NCBI RefSeq assembly: GCF_002776525.5
Contig: NC_045441.1
Location: 84,026,918 to 84,090,917 of the forward strand
DNA: 64,000 nt
Reading direction: 5' to 3'
Origin: Piliocolobus tephrosceles
Lineage: Eukaryota > Chordata > Mammalia > Primates > Cercopithecidae
Positions 1 through 10,315 of the stretch are shown one piece after another. Made by a program: the position numbers and the translations under genes. Within the stretch, counting starts at the first letter, position 1. The number at the start of each line of letters is the position of its first letter. Below the pieces are notes generated by a model, which saw nothing but the letters and a program-made list of their open reading frames with translations, was not told where the DNA came from and did not search any database.

Positions 1-880
1 CTCCAGACCCTGTTTGCCTGGGTATCAGCAGCAGAGGTTGCAGAAGATAGAATATTGCTGAACAGCGAGTGTACCTGTCTGATTCTTACTTTGGAAGCTT
101 CCTCTCAGGGGTGTACACCACCCTGCAACGTGTGGGGTGTCAAACTGCCCCTAGTGGGGGATGTCTCCCAGTTATGCTACTCAGGGGTCAGGGACCCACT
201 TGAGCAGGCAGTCTGTCCCTTCTCAGATCTCAACCTCCGTGTTGGGAGATCCACTGCTCTCTTCAAAGCTGTCAGACAGAGTCGTTCGGGTCTGCACAGG
301 CCTCTGCTGTTTCCCCTGTTTTTTTTAGCTGTGCCCTGTCCCCAGAGGTGGAGTCTACAGAGACAGGCAGGTTTCCTTGAGCTGCTGTGAGCTCCACCCA
401 GTTCGAGCTTTCAGCGGCTTTGTTTACCTACTTAAGCCTCAGCAATGGCGGGCGCCCCTCCCCCAACCTCGCTGCTGCCTTGTGGTTAGATCACAGACTG
501 CTGTGCTAGCAATGAGGGAGGATCCGTGGCCGTGGGACCCTCCCAGCCAGGTGTGGGTATAGTCTCCTGGTGTGCCCGTTTGCTTAAAGCGCAGTATTGG
601 GGTGGGAATTACCCGATTTTCCAGGTGTTGTGTGTCTCAGTTCGCCTGGCTAGGAAAAGGGATTCCCTTCCCCCTTGCGCTTCCCAGGTGAGGCAATGCC
701 TCGCCCTGCTTCGGCTCTCGCTGGTCAGGCTGCAGCAGCTGACCAGCACCGATTGTCCGGCACTCCCCAGTGAGATGACCCCAGTACCTCAGTTGAAAAT
801 GCAGAAATCATCGGTCTTCTGTGTTGCTTGCACCAGGAGTTGGAGACTGGAGCTGTTCCTATCCGGCCATCTTGCCCCAC
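1..880 (-). mobile_element. LINE-1 (L1PA-type) 5' UTR, runs off the left edge
   Basis: The reverse complement reads as a primate L1 5' UTR. The 5' end lies near 880, with a YY1-type site (GCCATCTTG on the plus strand, 866-874), and the typical GC-rich blocks follow in order leftwards. The body of the element would lie outside the window. This region of L1 carries a sense promoter and an antisense promoter. The antisense one would fire rightwards, into the sequence between the element and SRI. Confidence 0.88.
445..489 (+). pseudogene. Broken LINE-1 ORF0 (antisense ORF in the 5' UTR)
   Basis: Antisense to the L1 5' UTR, an ATG at 445 opens M-A-G-A-P-P-P-T-S-L-L-P-C-G, which matches the start I recall for the primate ORF0. 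A TAG at 487-489 ends it after 14 codons, whereas the known ORF0 is about 70 codons. Only the start is recognisable; there is no reason to think it makes a functional product. Confidence 0.7.
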
Positions 881-1310
881 CTGCTTATTCACATTTTAAA
901 TATTCCTGATTGCCCAGTCCTCAATACTCCAGGTTTACCTATGTTGATTTCAATTCGTCCTCTAAAGTTGTAGAAACACAGGATCTGTGGTTCTCGCATT
1001 AAGTTCAATTTCATTGCAATTGCCATTTTAATCTTCCCACTCTAGTCTGGCCACAAGTTTTCCTAAACTCTAAAGGGAGCTTTGTTTTGGAGGTAGGTAA
1101 AATCCCCAGACCTGAGGACTCAAAGGGCCAGTCAAGGAGAGGATGGCTCTTCTCCAGAGCTTAAAGGCAAATATTTTCTTTTTCCCTGGTTTCACCTTAT
1201 TACTTTGTGTACCGAGTGAACTTATTTGTTCTTGAGATCCAGTAACCCATGCAAGAAATTTCATAACACTTCTCATTTAGTACTTTAGTACTAGTTGAAG
1301 AATCTAGGGT
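881..1310. other. Unique-looking intergenic sequence
   Basis: No repeat family, gene or RNA recognised. The only open frames are short and without coding character. Confidence 0.5.
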
Positions 1311-1353
1311 TACACACGCGTGCGCGCTCACACACACACACACACACACACAC
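1311..1353. repeat. Alternating purine-pyrimidine tract with (CA)n microsatellite
   Basis: A 17-bp alternating block (TACACACGCGTGCGCGC, 1311-1327) is followed by about 12 CA dinucleotides (1329-1353). The pattern favours Z-DNA and length polymorphism. Confidence 0.9.
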
Positions 1354-1651
1354 CAGGCTTAGTTCCATTACTTATAGCTGTAAAAATGAGCTTTTTCTCA
1401 GTTTTGTAAAAATGAAAGGCTGCTGGACTGGAACTCACAGTATTGTATATAAAAAAGTATCAGATTGCGATAAAATAGAAAACTAGAATTAAACTTGGCC
1501 TTATGATTTTTAGAAAGTCAACAGATTTTGAAGGAGCCCAACCAGTGTATTCATTTCATTTTTATTAATCCTTTCTTTCATTCTAAGATAGAGATGAAAA
1601 AGAATGACAGAGTTCCTGCTCTCATTTCATCAGAGCAAAATAATAAGTTTT

Positions 1652-1870
1652 AGTGTTCCGTAGCTCTGTAGGATGACTATAGTTAACAACAACATATAAT
1701 TTCAAATAGCCAGGCGAATATTGAATGTTCACAACACAAAGAAATGATAAATGTTTGTGATGATGGATATGCTAATTACACTGATCTGACCACTATACAT
1801 TGTACATACATAAACATAACTATGTACCTCATGACTATGTACAACTGTTATTTGTCAGTTTTAGAAAATA
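1652..1870 (+). mobile_element. L1 3'-end fragment (L1M grade)
   Basis: Contains the recognisable 3' UTR phrases GGATGACTATAGTTAA, AAGAAATGATAAATG and GATGGATATGCTAATTAC. Diverged and 5'-truncated. A second copy of the same 3' end lies at about 3712-3915. Confidence 0.8.
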
Positions 1871-2880
1871 AAAAAGCAGAAGAGATCTGCTACCAAATGC
1901 AGGAATTTTCTATAGAGTCTCTTATAGCTAGCCTTCTAAGCAGGCGTAACTCTTCTCATGATAGAGTATTGACCATCACCAAGAAAAAATCTTTCATTTT
2001 AGGCACTCCAGGAAATTATCAGGGAGTTCTCTCTGTAGATAACCAAAGTTTTCCTAGTTATACTCCTACCCATTTTTCTTAGTGTGGTCATTTAAAGCAG
2101 TGCCTCACCAGCTATCAGAGATGAGGGCCAGTAATTTTTGTTTCATTTTTTTCCAGTTCATTACAAATCAATGCATATGTCTGTAAAACACAAAATCACA
2201 TGCTTAAATATGATGGCAACATCAAATTTCCATAAAAGTTTCTAAGCTTTTCACCCCAATTTCTGAATTTATTACAGACTGGTAACAAACAGCTCACAAG
2301 CCAGCACCATGGGCAGACCACACTTGGCACAGCGCTCAAACGTAGGCCTAACAACCTGGCTTGGCTTGGCACTTCTAGAAAGTGATCCTGAGGCAAGATT
2401 TCTTGTAAAAGAGTTTATACTGGAAGTTAAAAATCATCAAATTATTAAGTAATTATTAAGAATGGAGTAGTAAAGTAGACAGAGCAGGGAAGGAATAAAG
2501 TATGAATTTTCCCGCTGGTTACCCATCTAGGCAACTGGAGCTCAATTTTGCTGGGAAACTCTGGAAGACAGTGTCAGACATAACTAAGAGTTATTCCCAT
2601 CAAGGGGAAAGGAAGCTGTGCTTTTCATCTACCAAATCCTTGCTTAACATTGGAATACAGACGCTTCCAAGACATTAACTTTCTGGCACTCTGGCTTTTC
2701 CTACACACTTGCTGTGCATGCCACCAGGTCTGGAGGAAAAAGGCCCACAGGCAAAGTGGTACCAGCATTCATACAACCAGCTTTCAGTTTGTAGAGGTGG
2801 CTGCCAAGAGGAACTTGTAGTTGGCAGTGCCAACTATAACTACTACACTATCCAGTTGGAAATTATACAAAGAGTATGAA
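1871..2880. other. Intergenic sequence without recognised features
   Basis: AT-rich, no gene or RNA seen. Local open frames, such as 2196-2396 on the minus strand, have no family resemblance and start without context. Confidence 0.45.
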
Positions 2881-2889
2881 CAAAGTTCA

Positions 2890-3915
2890 CAGGAGAAACA
2901 AGGCTCTTCAACATATAAAAAGATATTCTACTTCATTCATAATGAGATGTGTGAAAATTGTAACTGCATCAATACCATTTCTCACCTAGTAGATGGGTAA
3001 AAATCCAAAAGTTTGAGCACACGTTCTGTGGGTAAGGCTGTGGAAACATAGGTTCACATACATTGCTCTTGGATATGTAAATTAGGACCACTCCCATGCA
3101 GAGCAATTAGGCGATATCTTTCAAAATAAAAATGTGGAGTTAAGTTTTGATCCAGGAGTCTCACTCCTGAGAATTTATGCTATAGATACGCCTACAGGCA
3201 TTCGAGATGAAAAATAAGCATTGCTATCTGTTTTTCTTGTTTTTCATGAATGACATTGTAAAAGTAGAGCATGGGCAGTGACTCAATAATTCATCTTTGG
3301 GACTGGTCAAAGAAACAATGATGCTTTCACAGAATGGAATTCTATACAGCTGTTTAAAACAAACCAAGGCAGCTTCTTTTACATATATGGAAAGATGTCC
3401 AACATATACTGTGAAATTTTTAAAAAGGTACAAAATAACATATATAGTATGATTCCTTTTGCATATGTGTATTTGCTTTTAATTGCCTAAAGAAACTCTC
3501 AGAAGGATTCAAAAGATCCATACCAAACAAGATGGGAGAACAGAGGAGTAGTGACAGGAGTAGAAGCACCGTAGACCTTTTCACATCGTTTTGGATTTTT
3601 AATTACATGAGTAGGTTACCTAATTATTAAAATAAATTTAATTTAAAAGGTAATGGGGGATAGGAAGAAATTTGTTAAAAGATACAAAATTACAGCTATA
3701 TAGGAGGATTAAGTTGTAGTGTTCTATAACTCTATAGGATGACTATAGTTAATAATATATATTTCAAATAGCTAGAAGGAGGATATGATCTCAACAGAAA
3801 GAAATGATAAATTCTTAAGATGATGGATATGCTAATTACCCTAATCTGATCACTATATATGTATTGCAACATCACTATGTGTGTCAATTAAAAATTTTTA
3901 ATTAAAAAATTATAA
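2890..3915 (+). mobile_element. Degenerate old L1 (ORF2 end) followed by an L1M 3' end
   Basis: 2890-3660 resembles the extreme end of ORF2 and 3' UTR of mammalian L1M/L1ME elements (the usual order of degraded phrases such as TCTCACTCCTGAGAATTTATG). 3712-3915 is a younger L1 3' UTR with the GATGACTATAGTTAATAAT and GATGGATATGCTAATTACC phrases and an A-rich end. All frames are broken. Confidence 0.7.
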
Positions 3916-4111
3916 ACAAAAAAAATTTTTAAGTAATTGATTGCATATCCCTGCTAAATCTTATCTTACTCATGCTAAACCTCGCCAGCACATTCATTCT
4001 TTTCTCATATATAAACATTTCTAAATCTTTCATCTTTCTGGTGCCTCTTGTTTAGATCTACAAACATTTCGATGTTCCTTTTGAAACACAGTTCCTTAAG
4101 CCAAAAACAGG

Positions 4112-4317
4112 ACATTTTTCCTTTCTTTCACATTCTGTAATTAAAATAGTATTTAAATTCTTGAATTTTAGGAATATTCAACAACAAAAAGTTGTCCATT
4201 ATTTCATCTCTATTGGAATTTTTCCCCATATGAAGAGGACTTAAAATACTTTAAAGTAAAATAAATTTTCAATCAAAATAGTTTTTATAAAACCGGCTAA
4301 AAATAGCAAGTAGGCAT
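4112..4317 (+). repeat. Local duplication, copy 1
   Basis: About 200 bp that recur at 5467-5682 with high similarity. Shared marks include GGAATATTCAACAACAAAAA, GTTGTCCATTATTTCATCTC and GGCTAAAAATAGCAAGTAG. Flanking sequence differs on both sides. I do not recognise it as a common repeat family. Confidence 0.8.
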
Positions 4318-4730
4318 CAAAATTATAACTCCAGATGAGGTACAGGTTTAGAATATAATGTGATTGTTGCTTCTGTTATTCTAACTTGTGAGTCTCTATT
4401 AATTTAGTGTACACATTCACTGTAATTTTTTTATAGTCACATAATTTCAGGATCACACCAAATAATATGCCTAATGTCTTTTCACATACAGTATTAATTC
4501 CAGTCTCTCCATAGTCTGCCCCTCTACCCCATCTCTGCCCGCTTCCACCACCAAACCATCCACCCTACACTGATTACATTAATATTTTTAAACCTAAGTG
4601 CAAAGAAAAACTATCTTGCACTACCTGCACTGTCTTTGCAATAATGCTATAAATCTAAAAATATTTTAAAATACTGTAACTCTAAAATTGTTTTAAAATA
4701 AAAGTCTTATTTAAAAAAGTACACTATTCT

Positions 4731-4852
4731 TTTTTTTTTTTTTTTGAGACGGAGTCTGGCTCTGTCACCCAGGCTGGAGTGCAGTGGCCGGATCTCAGCT
4801 CACTGCAAGCTCCGCCTCCTGGGTTTACGCCATTCTCCTGCCTCAGCCTCCC
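4731..4852 (-). mobile_element. 5'-truncated AluY, Old World monkey (AluYR) type
   Basis: A poly(T) start and about 106 bp of the right-hand part of an Alu on the minus strand. The diagnostic stretch GTGGCCGGATCTCAG and GGGTTTACGCC are the variants I know from macaque and baboon AluYR copies. A target-site duplication of about 19 bp (AAAAAAGTACACTATTCTT) flanks it at 4713-4731 and 4854-4872, with few or no differences, so the insertion is young. Confidence 0.88.
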
Positions 4853-5074
4853 AAAAAAAGTACACTATTCTTATTAAAGTTTATCTCATAGAAATTAACC
4901 TATCCTTCAGCATAGAAAATTGTTTTAAATATTAATTCCATTTTCCAAAATATATGCTCCACACATATTTCCTAAACATGGCCTCCATGTCTTTATTTTA
5001 GTTTTTGATAAGAAATACAGGAACTTTATCCATAACCTCCTACTCCAACTATAGTGGTTTTTAGACTACATGAA

Positions 5075-5225
5075 GCCTAGAGATTATCGAATCGTATAAA
5101 TTCATTTCACAGATGTGGAAACTGAACCCAAGAGGGTGAAGTAATTTCTGCAAGGTCACATAGCTACATTGCAACAAAGCAGAATTAGACCACAGATGAC
5201 CTGATTTTCAGGCTAGGGTTTTTTC
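5075..5225 (-). mobile_element. MIR (ancient SINE) fragment
   Basis: Carries the reverse-complement MIR core (ACAGATGTGGAAACTGA, then AAGGTCACATAGCTA). Diverged. Confidence 0.75.
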
Positions 5226-5277
5226 CGATCCTTTTGAAATCAGGTGATAAAGTTGAAAACAAGTTGGTTGTAGATCC

Positions 5278-5300
5278 AAAAAAAAAAGGGGGGGGGGGGG
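5278..5300 (+). repeat. Homopurine tract A10 G13
   Basis: Ten A followed by thirteen G without interruption, in otherwise unique sequence. Confidence 0.9.
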
Positions 5301-5466
5301 CTCAAAAGGACTGATCCGAAACAGGTATATCCAGTTACAATTTTGGACTTTTCAGTTAGTGATGACTACTTTGCCTTTAAAAAACATGACAAAGACTAAA
5401 GAAACAGAATTATCTAGTGGTACATTTAGGCTTACTGTGATTATTGGAATTCTAAAGAATGATACA

Positions 5467-5682
5467 CAACATTTTCCCCTTCTTTCATGTTCTCTCATTA
5501 AAATAATATTTAAAGTCTTAGTAAACATTTTAGGAATATTCAACAACAAAAAGTTGTCCATTATTTCATCTCTGTTGGAATTCTTCCCCATATGAAGAAG
5601 ACTGTTAAAACTGCTTTAATATAAAATAATTTACAATAAAAATAGTTTTTATAAAACTGGCTAAAAATAGCAAGTAGACACC
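5467..5682 (+). repeat. Local duplication, copy 2
   Basis: Direct-orientation partner of 4112-4317, about 1.35 kb downstream, differing by scattered substitutions and small indels. The divergence suggests an old event. Confidence 0.8.
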
Positions 5683-5689
5683 AGTGGCA

Positions 5690-6165
5690 GTCATGGAAGA
5701 TGACCTACTCAGATGTTCCTTCAAGAGACCCTGCTGCAAGGAAACATAACAAATAAACAGCCTTCAACTGGCCCACATTATTGATAAGCACCACGTTATT
5801 CACATGATCCACACTGTCCTTGGGCTGCGCCCAGCCAATGACCATGCATAACAGAGATACTAGAACAAAGCCATCATTGTCTCATATGAGCATCCTCTAA
5901 TGGATCATTGCCTCATACGAGCTTCCTCTAATGGGCAGCGTTTGCTTGGCTATTCCCACTGGGCCAGCCAAGACTTTTTCACATCTGCACTATGACTTGG
6001 ATCTCCTCTTCTCCAATGTTTCCCTCGCCTTCATCTTTTGCATGTGTAAGGCCAGCATTGCAATATGAAGGCTCCCTCCTCGTTTATCCTTTAAGTCACT
6101 TCCTCCAATAAATCTCCCATCTTATCTTGGTATCTGCTTCTTGGAGAACCTAACTGACAAAGCAT
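5690..6165 (+). mobile_element. Possible old LTR or MER element, family not assigned
   Basis: The base composition changes and the end has an AATAAA signal followed by a short U3/R/U5-like tail (CTTGGTATCTGCTTCT). I cannot name the family or fix the termini. It could be unique sequence. Confidence 0.35.
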
Positions 6166-7140
6166 CACAGGCAAAAAAGCAGCAAAATAAATAACTTTCG
6201 TTAATAACATTAGATAATAATTGCAACATTTATTAATCCTTTCACTTAAACATAATCCTCAACAGATAGTTTCGCCAATTGTTATGTCCTAAGATGTTAA
6301 GCATAAATAAATGACAAATGTACATCACAGAGTGTGTTAGGAAAGCATATCTCTTTTTCCAAGTTCCAATCCCCTACCTATGAAAGAGAAGAAAATATGT
6401 GATTCTTAAGGTCTAAAGATACATATAAAAGAAAAAATGTATTTCTGTTTCACTGAACATTATGAAGCTGCTATTCTTAGAGAAGGACTAAATGTGGTAA
6501 AGAGATAGTGAAGAAAAGATGCTTGGGGCAAAAGTTGAAAATGGCTGAATCTGAGAAAAAGGTACAGATTTAATCCCTCCACCACCCTGAATGTGAGGCA
6601 GAGGAACAAGGATTGCAGAATGAAGTATCCCAAATGCTGAGAGTGGCCTCACTACTTTAGTAAGACACAAAGCTTTTAGTAAGAATCTTCAGTCAATACA
6701 GTAAAGTTCTCTGAGAAACACTTCAAAGGCCACAAAAAGCCAAGTGACTAAATCGACCCAACTCTTAACAGCAGTATCATGTGGCCAGAAGAGCCAGAAT
6801 AAAGATGTCAACCACCACAGGCACAGACCAGACCCCTTCCCCACCTTCTAGCCCTAATCAATTTCTGGACTCTGATTTGAGAAAAGGATGAGAGAAAAAA
6901 AGACACAAAAATTAACTTAAATTGAATGTGATATTGGCTAGGTGCACAGTAGCTCCACAAAAAGTTATTCTGACTTACAGAATTAGAAAAAATTGTAGTA
7001 TTCCTTATACCTAGGAGTTGTACCACAAGTTTATAGAAGAAAAGAAAATAAGAATTAACAGATGCCAAGAAAGAATTTGGAGGGTAAAAGAGCAAACAAT
7101 GAGAAATCAGAACTATACTTAAAAAAACACACAAATAGAT
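6166..7140. other. AT-rich intergenic sequence
   Basis: No gene, RNA or repeat family recognised. Confidence 0.45.
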
Positions 7141-7158
7141 GCCACAAGTGCAGAGTAA

Positions 7159-7406
7159 GGAAAATGGAGAATGGAAGATGGAGAATAGTAAGTAATGAAA
7201 AATGGAGAATAGTAAGGAAAATGGAGAATGGAAGATGGAGAATGGTAAATAATTGAAAATGGAGAATAGTAAAGAAATGGAGAATGGAAGATGGAGAATA
7301 GTAAGTAATGGAAAATGGAGAATAGTAAGGAAAATGGAGAATGGAAGATGGAGAATAGTAAGTAATGGCAAATGGAGAATAGTAAGGAAAATGGAGAAGG
7401 GAAGAA
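7159..7406 (+). repeat. 57-bp minisatellite, about 4.4 copies
   Basis: Units start at 7159, 7216, 7273, 7329 and 7386 (57, 57, 56, 57 bp and a partial). Each unit is purine-rich and built from shorter related blocks with the core ATGGAGAATAGTAAG. Because the unit length is a multiple of three, the complement gives open frames of Ser/Phe/Ile/Leu-rich repeats up to 187 codons, which are artefacts. Confidence 0.92.
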
Positions 7407-7577
7407 AAAGGGTACATGAAAAGTAGAGTAGATATCAGATGTTAGCTGCCTACCTATATCTTTTAAGATACTTGGTGAAAAAAAGACCATATGAGCTAAG
7501 GATATCACTTGAAGCTGATAAACCAAATAGTATTTTAAGTATACTTAAGAATACAAAGATTAAAATGAAGGCAAAAC

Positions 7578-8096
7578 TGTCAGAATTGTTTGAACCAGAG
7601 CAACTTCATCTTGATTAGGGGCTGCATAAAACAAGGTTAAGACACGTGGGCTGCATTCCCAGATGGTTAAGGCATTCTAAGTCACAGGATGAGATGGGAG
7701 GTTGGCACAAGATACAGGTCATGAAGACCTTGCTGATAAACAGGCAGTAAAGAAGCCAGCTAAAACCCACCAAAACCAAGATGGCCACGAGAGAGACTTC
7801 TGGTCGTTCTCACTGCTACACTCCCACCAGCATCATGACAGTTTACCAATCCAGTGGCAACATCAGGAAGTTACCCTATATGGTCTAAAAAGGGGAGACA
7901 TGAATAACCCACCCCTTGTTTAGCATATCATCAAGAAATAACCATAAAAAAGGGCAACCCTCCAGGGTTACTCTGTCTATGGAGCAGCCATTCTTTTATT
8001 CCTTTACTTTCCTAATAAACTTGCCCTGAATTCTTTCTTGCATGAGATCCAAGAACCCTCTCTTGGGGTCTGAATCAGGACCCCTTTCCTATAACA
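7578..8096 (+). mobile_element. Solo LTR of an endogenous retrovirus (ERV1-like)
   Basis: A 519-bp element with TG...CA ends and a 4-bp direct duplication AAAC on both sides (7574-7577 and 8097-8100), as ERV1-class insertions give. It contains an AATAAA signal at 8014-8019 and a short U5-like tail ending CCTATAACA. There is no internal region, so it is the product of LTR-LTR recombination. The family name is not certain. Confidence 0.82.
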
Positions 8097-8225
8097 AAAC
8101 TACTTAACAAAATTGAGTGGTAGGGGAAAAAGAGAAAGCAGTAGGTAGTTATTTTAAGTGTTGATTCTCATAGGAAATCAACAGACAATATCTAAAAAAT
8201 GAGAAGATTAAGAGCATTATTACAA

Positions 8226-8529
8226 TTTTTTTTTTTTTTTTTTTTTTGAGATAGGGTCTCTCCCCGTCACCCAGACTGGAGTGCAGTGGCACAGTCTTGA
8301 CTCACTACAACCTCCACCTCCTGGGCTCAAGTGATTCTCCTGCCTCAACCTCCTGAGTAGCTGGGATTACAGGTGTGCACAACCATGCCCAGCTAATTTT
8401 TGTGTATTTTGTAAAGATGGGGTTTAGTCATGCTGGCCAGGCTGGTCTTGAACTCCTGAGCTCAACTGATCCACCTACCTCAGCCTCCCAAAGTGCTTGG
8501 ATTATAGGCGTGAGCCACAGCACCAGACC
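8226..8529 (-). mobile_element. Alu (AluJ/S grade), full length
   Basis: A poly(T) run, right arm, linker and left arm on the minus strand in the usual order, with many old substitutions. Frames through it are not genes. Confidence 0.92.
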
Positions 8530-8569
8530 AAAAGTAACACTTGGACTAAAAATGGGTTGGATGTGAAGG

Positions 8570-9180
8570 CTTAGTCTTTGACTCAACAAAGTCAAAAGAC
8601 AAATGATAAACTGAAAAAACGTATTTGCAATTAAATGGCTAATATTCTTAATATATCAAGATTTCTTACAAATGGAGAAAAAACTAAAATCTGATAGAAA
8701 AATGGCAAAATATATAAGCATACATTTCAAAGAAGAAATAGCACTAAATGCACGAACTAACGCTCAACCTCACTCTCACCAAGGGAAATGCAAGTAAAAA
8801 GTGCAACAAGCTACAGTTTCTCATCTATCAGATTGGCAAACATCCAAAAGTCTGACAACATACTCTATCAGCAAGGTTGTAGAAAACAGCTGATGGGAAT
8901 TCAAAGTGGTACAACTGTTAGGCAAAGAAATTTGATAATGTCTAGGAGAAAAAATGCACAAGCAATCTGTATAGCAATCTGACTTCTAGGAATCTACTCC
9001 AAAATATTCTGGTTAAAAGTACAAAATGATTTATACAAAATATATTTTTCCAATGGCAAGATGCAAGATTTTCTAAGACACAACATGCAATATTTTCCAA
9101 TCTGCAAGATGCAGAGCAGTATACATAGCATGATACCATTTGTAAGAAAAGTGATTATTAATATATGTATGAATGTGTTT
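8570..9180 (+). mobile_element. Old L1M/L1ME ORF2-end fragment
   Basis: Follows the order of degraded ORF2 end phrases, for example GCAAACATCCAAAAGTCTGA. No frame is intact. Confidence 0.7.
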
Positions 9181-9221
9181 TATTTGTAAAAAGAAAAACT
9201 AATAAAAAATGGATTGCTAGA

Positions 9222-9382
9222 TCAGTGGTTCTCAAACTTCAGTGTACATAGAAATTGTCTTTAGGGACTGATTCCCAAAGTTTCTGACCTAGAAGAAAAT
9301 CGAGGACCTGAAAATTTATACTTTTAACAAGTTTTCAGGTGATACTGAAGCAACTGTTTTGGAGACCACAGTTTGCTAAACT
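9222..9382 (+). mobile_element. MER5A-like hAT-Charlie DNA transposon fossil
   Basis: Starts CAGTGGTTCTCAAACTTCAG, the MER5A terminal repeat, and ends near GGAGACCACAGTTTGCTAAA, which resembles a degraded inverse terminus. Confidence 0.75.
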
Positions 9383-10012
9383 AAAAACAAATGAAAACAG
9401 TTGAACCTGTTAATATGTCAAATTAATTATATTATATACAGTTAATAGATTTGTTTGAAATGACATTTGAGTATTTCAAGTGTACATCTTAAGTAGAAGG
9501 AGTTCCAATTATAAACAGAGTTTAAGATGAATCTTAAACTCAATTGAGAAACTACTAGCAATATTAATATTATTAATTTGAAACCAGTTTGTATACAAAC
9601 ACATACATATATACATTTGTGCATGAAGATAAATCAAATAGGTTATGTTGTCAATGTTGTTAAGAACCAAAATCGTTAGTATAAGAGAAAAGAGTTTCAA
9701 GTTAAGTTAAATGAAAATACTATAATGTCAAATTTTGATTGGAAATATCAGTATTATTTCCAGATTTTGGTTTTCTTTTCAACATTATGCTCCTTAGCGC
9801 TACAATTGCAAAACTCTGGAGGACAATGACCACCCAAAAACAAGATTGTTCCTATTGCCCACATTTTGGTCTCTGATTAGCATTTCCCACAAAAAGCAAC
9901 CAGAGTTCTATGGCAGAATTCTGATTCCAGATTTGGGGCAGAAAACACATGAAATGGGTCTGTGACAAATTGTTGTACCAGAAAGCAAGGAGGGTAATTA
10001 ATGACTAATGGG
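9383..10012. other. Intergenic sequence, nothing recognised
   Basis: AT-rich, including the region of two minus-strand frames at 9442-9700, which look like chance. Confidence 0.45.
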
Positions 10013-10315
10013 AGGCAGAGTATGGTGGCTCATGCCTATAATCTTAATGCTTTGGGAGGCTGGGGCACGAAGATTGCTTGAGGCCAGAGGTTCAAAACCA
10101 GACTGAGCAACATAGTGAAACCATGTCTCTACAAAAATTAAAATAGTCATACATGGTGGCATGTGTCGGTAGTCATAGCTGCTCAGGAGGCTGAGGTGGG
10201 AGGATTGCTTGAACTCAAGAGTTCAAGGTTACAGTGAGCTATGATTATACCAGTGCACTCCAGTCTGGGTAACAGCGCAAGACTCCATTCTTAAAAAAAT
10301 AAAATAAAATAAAAA
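10013..10315 (+). mobile_element. Old Alu (AluJ grade)
   Basis: Dimeric Alu with the J-type right arm (GAGGATTGCTTGAACTCAAG, GCTATGATTATACC) and an (A/AAAAT)n tail. Confidence 0.9.

Noticed and set aside
6808..7526. Overlapping minus-strand frames of 120-187 codons
   Set aside because: They are the complement of the 57-bp minisatellite and its flanks, with repetitive low-complexity peptides and no coding signals.
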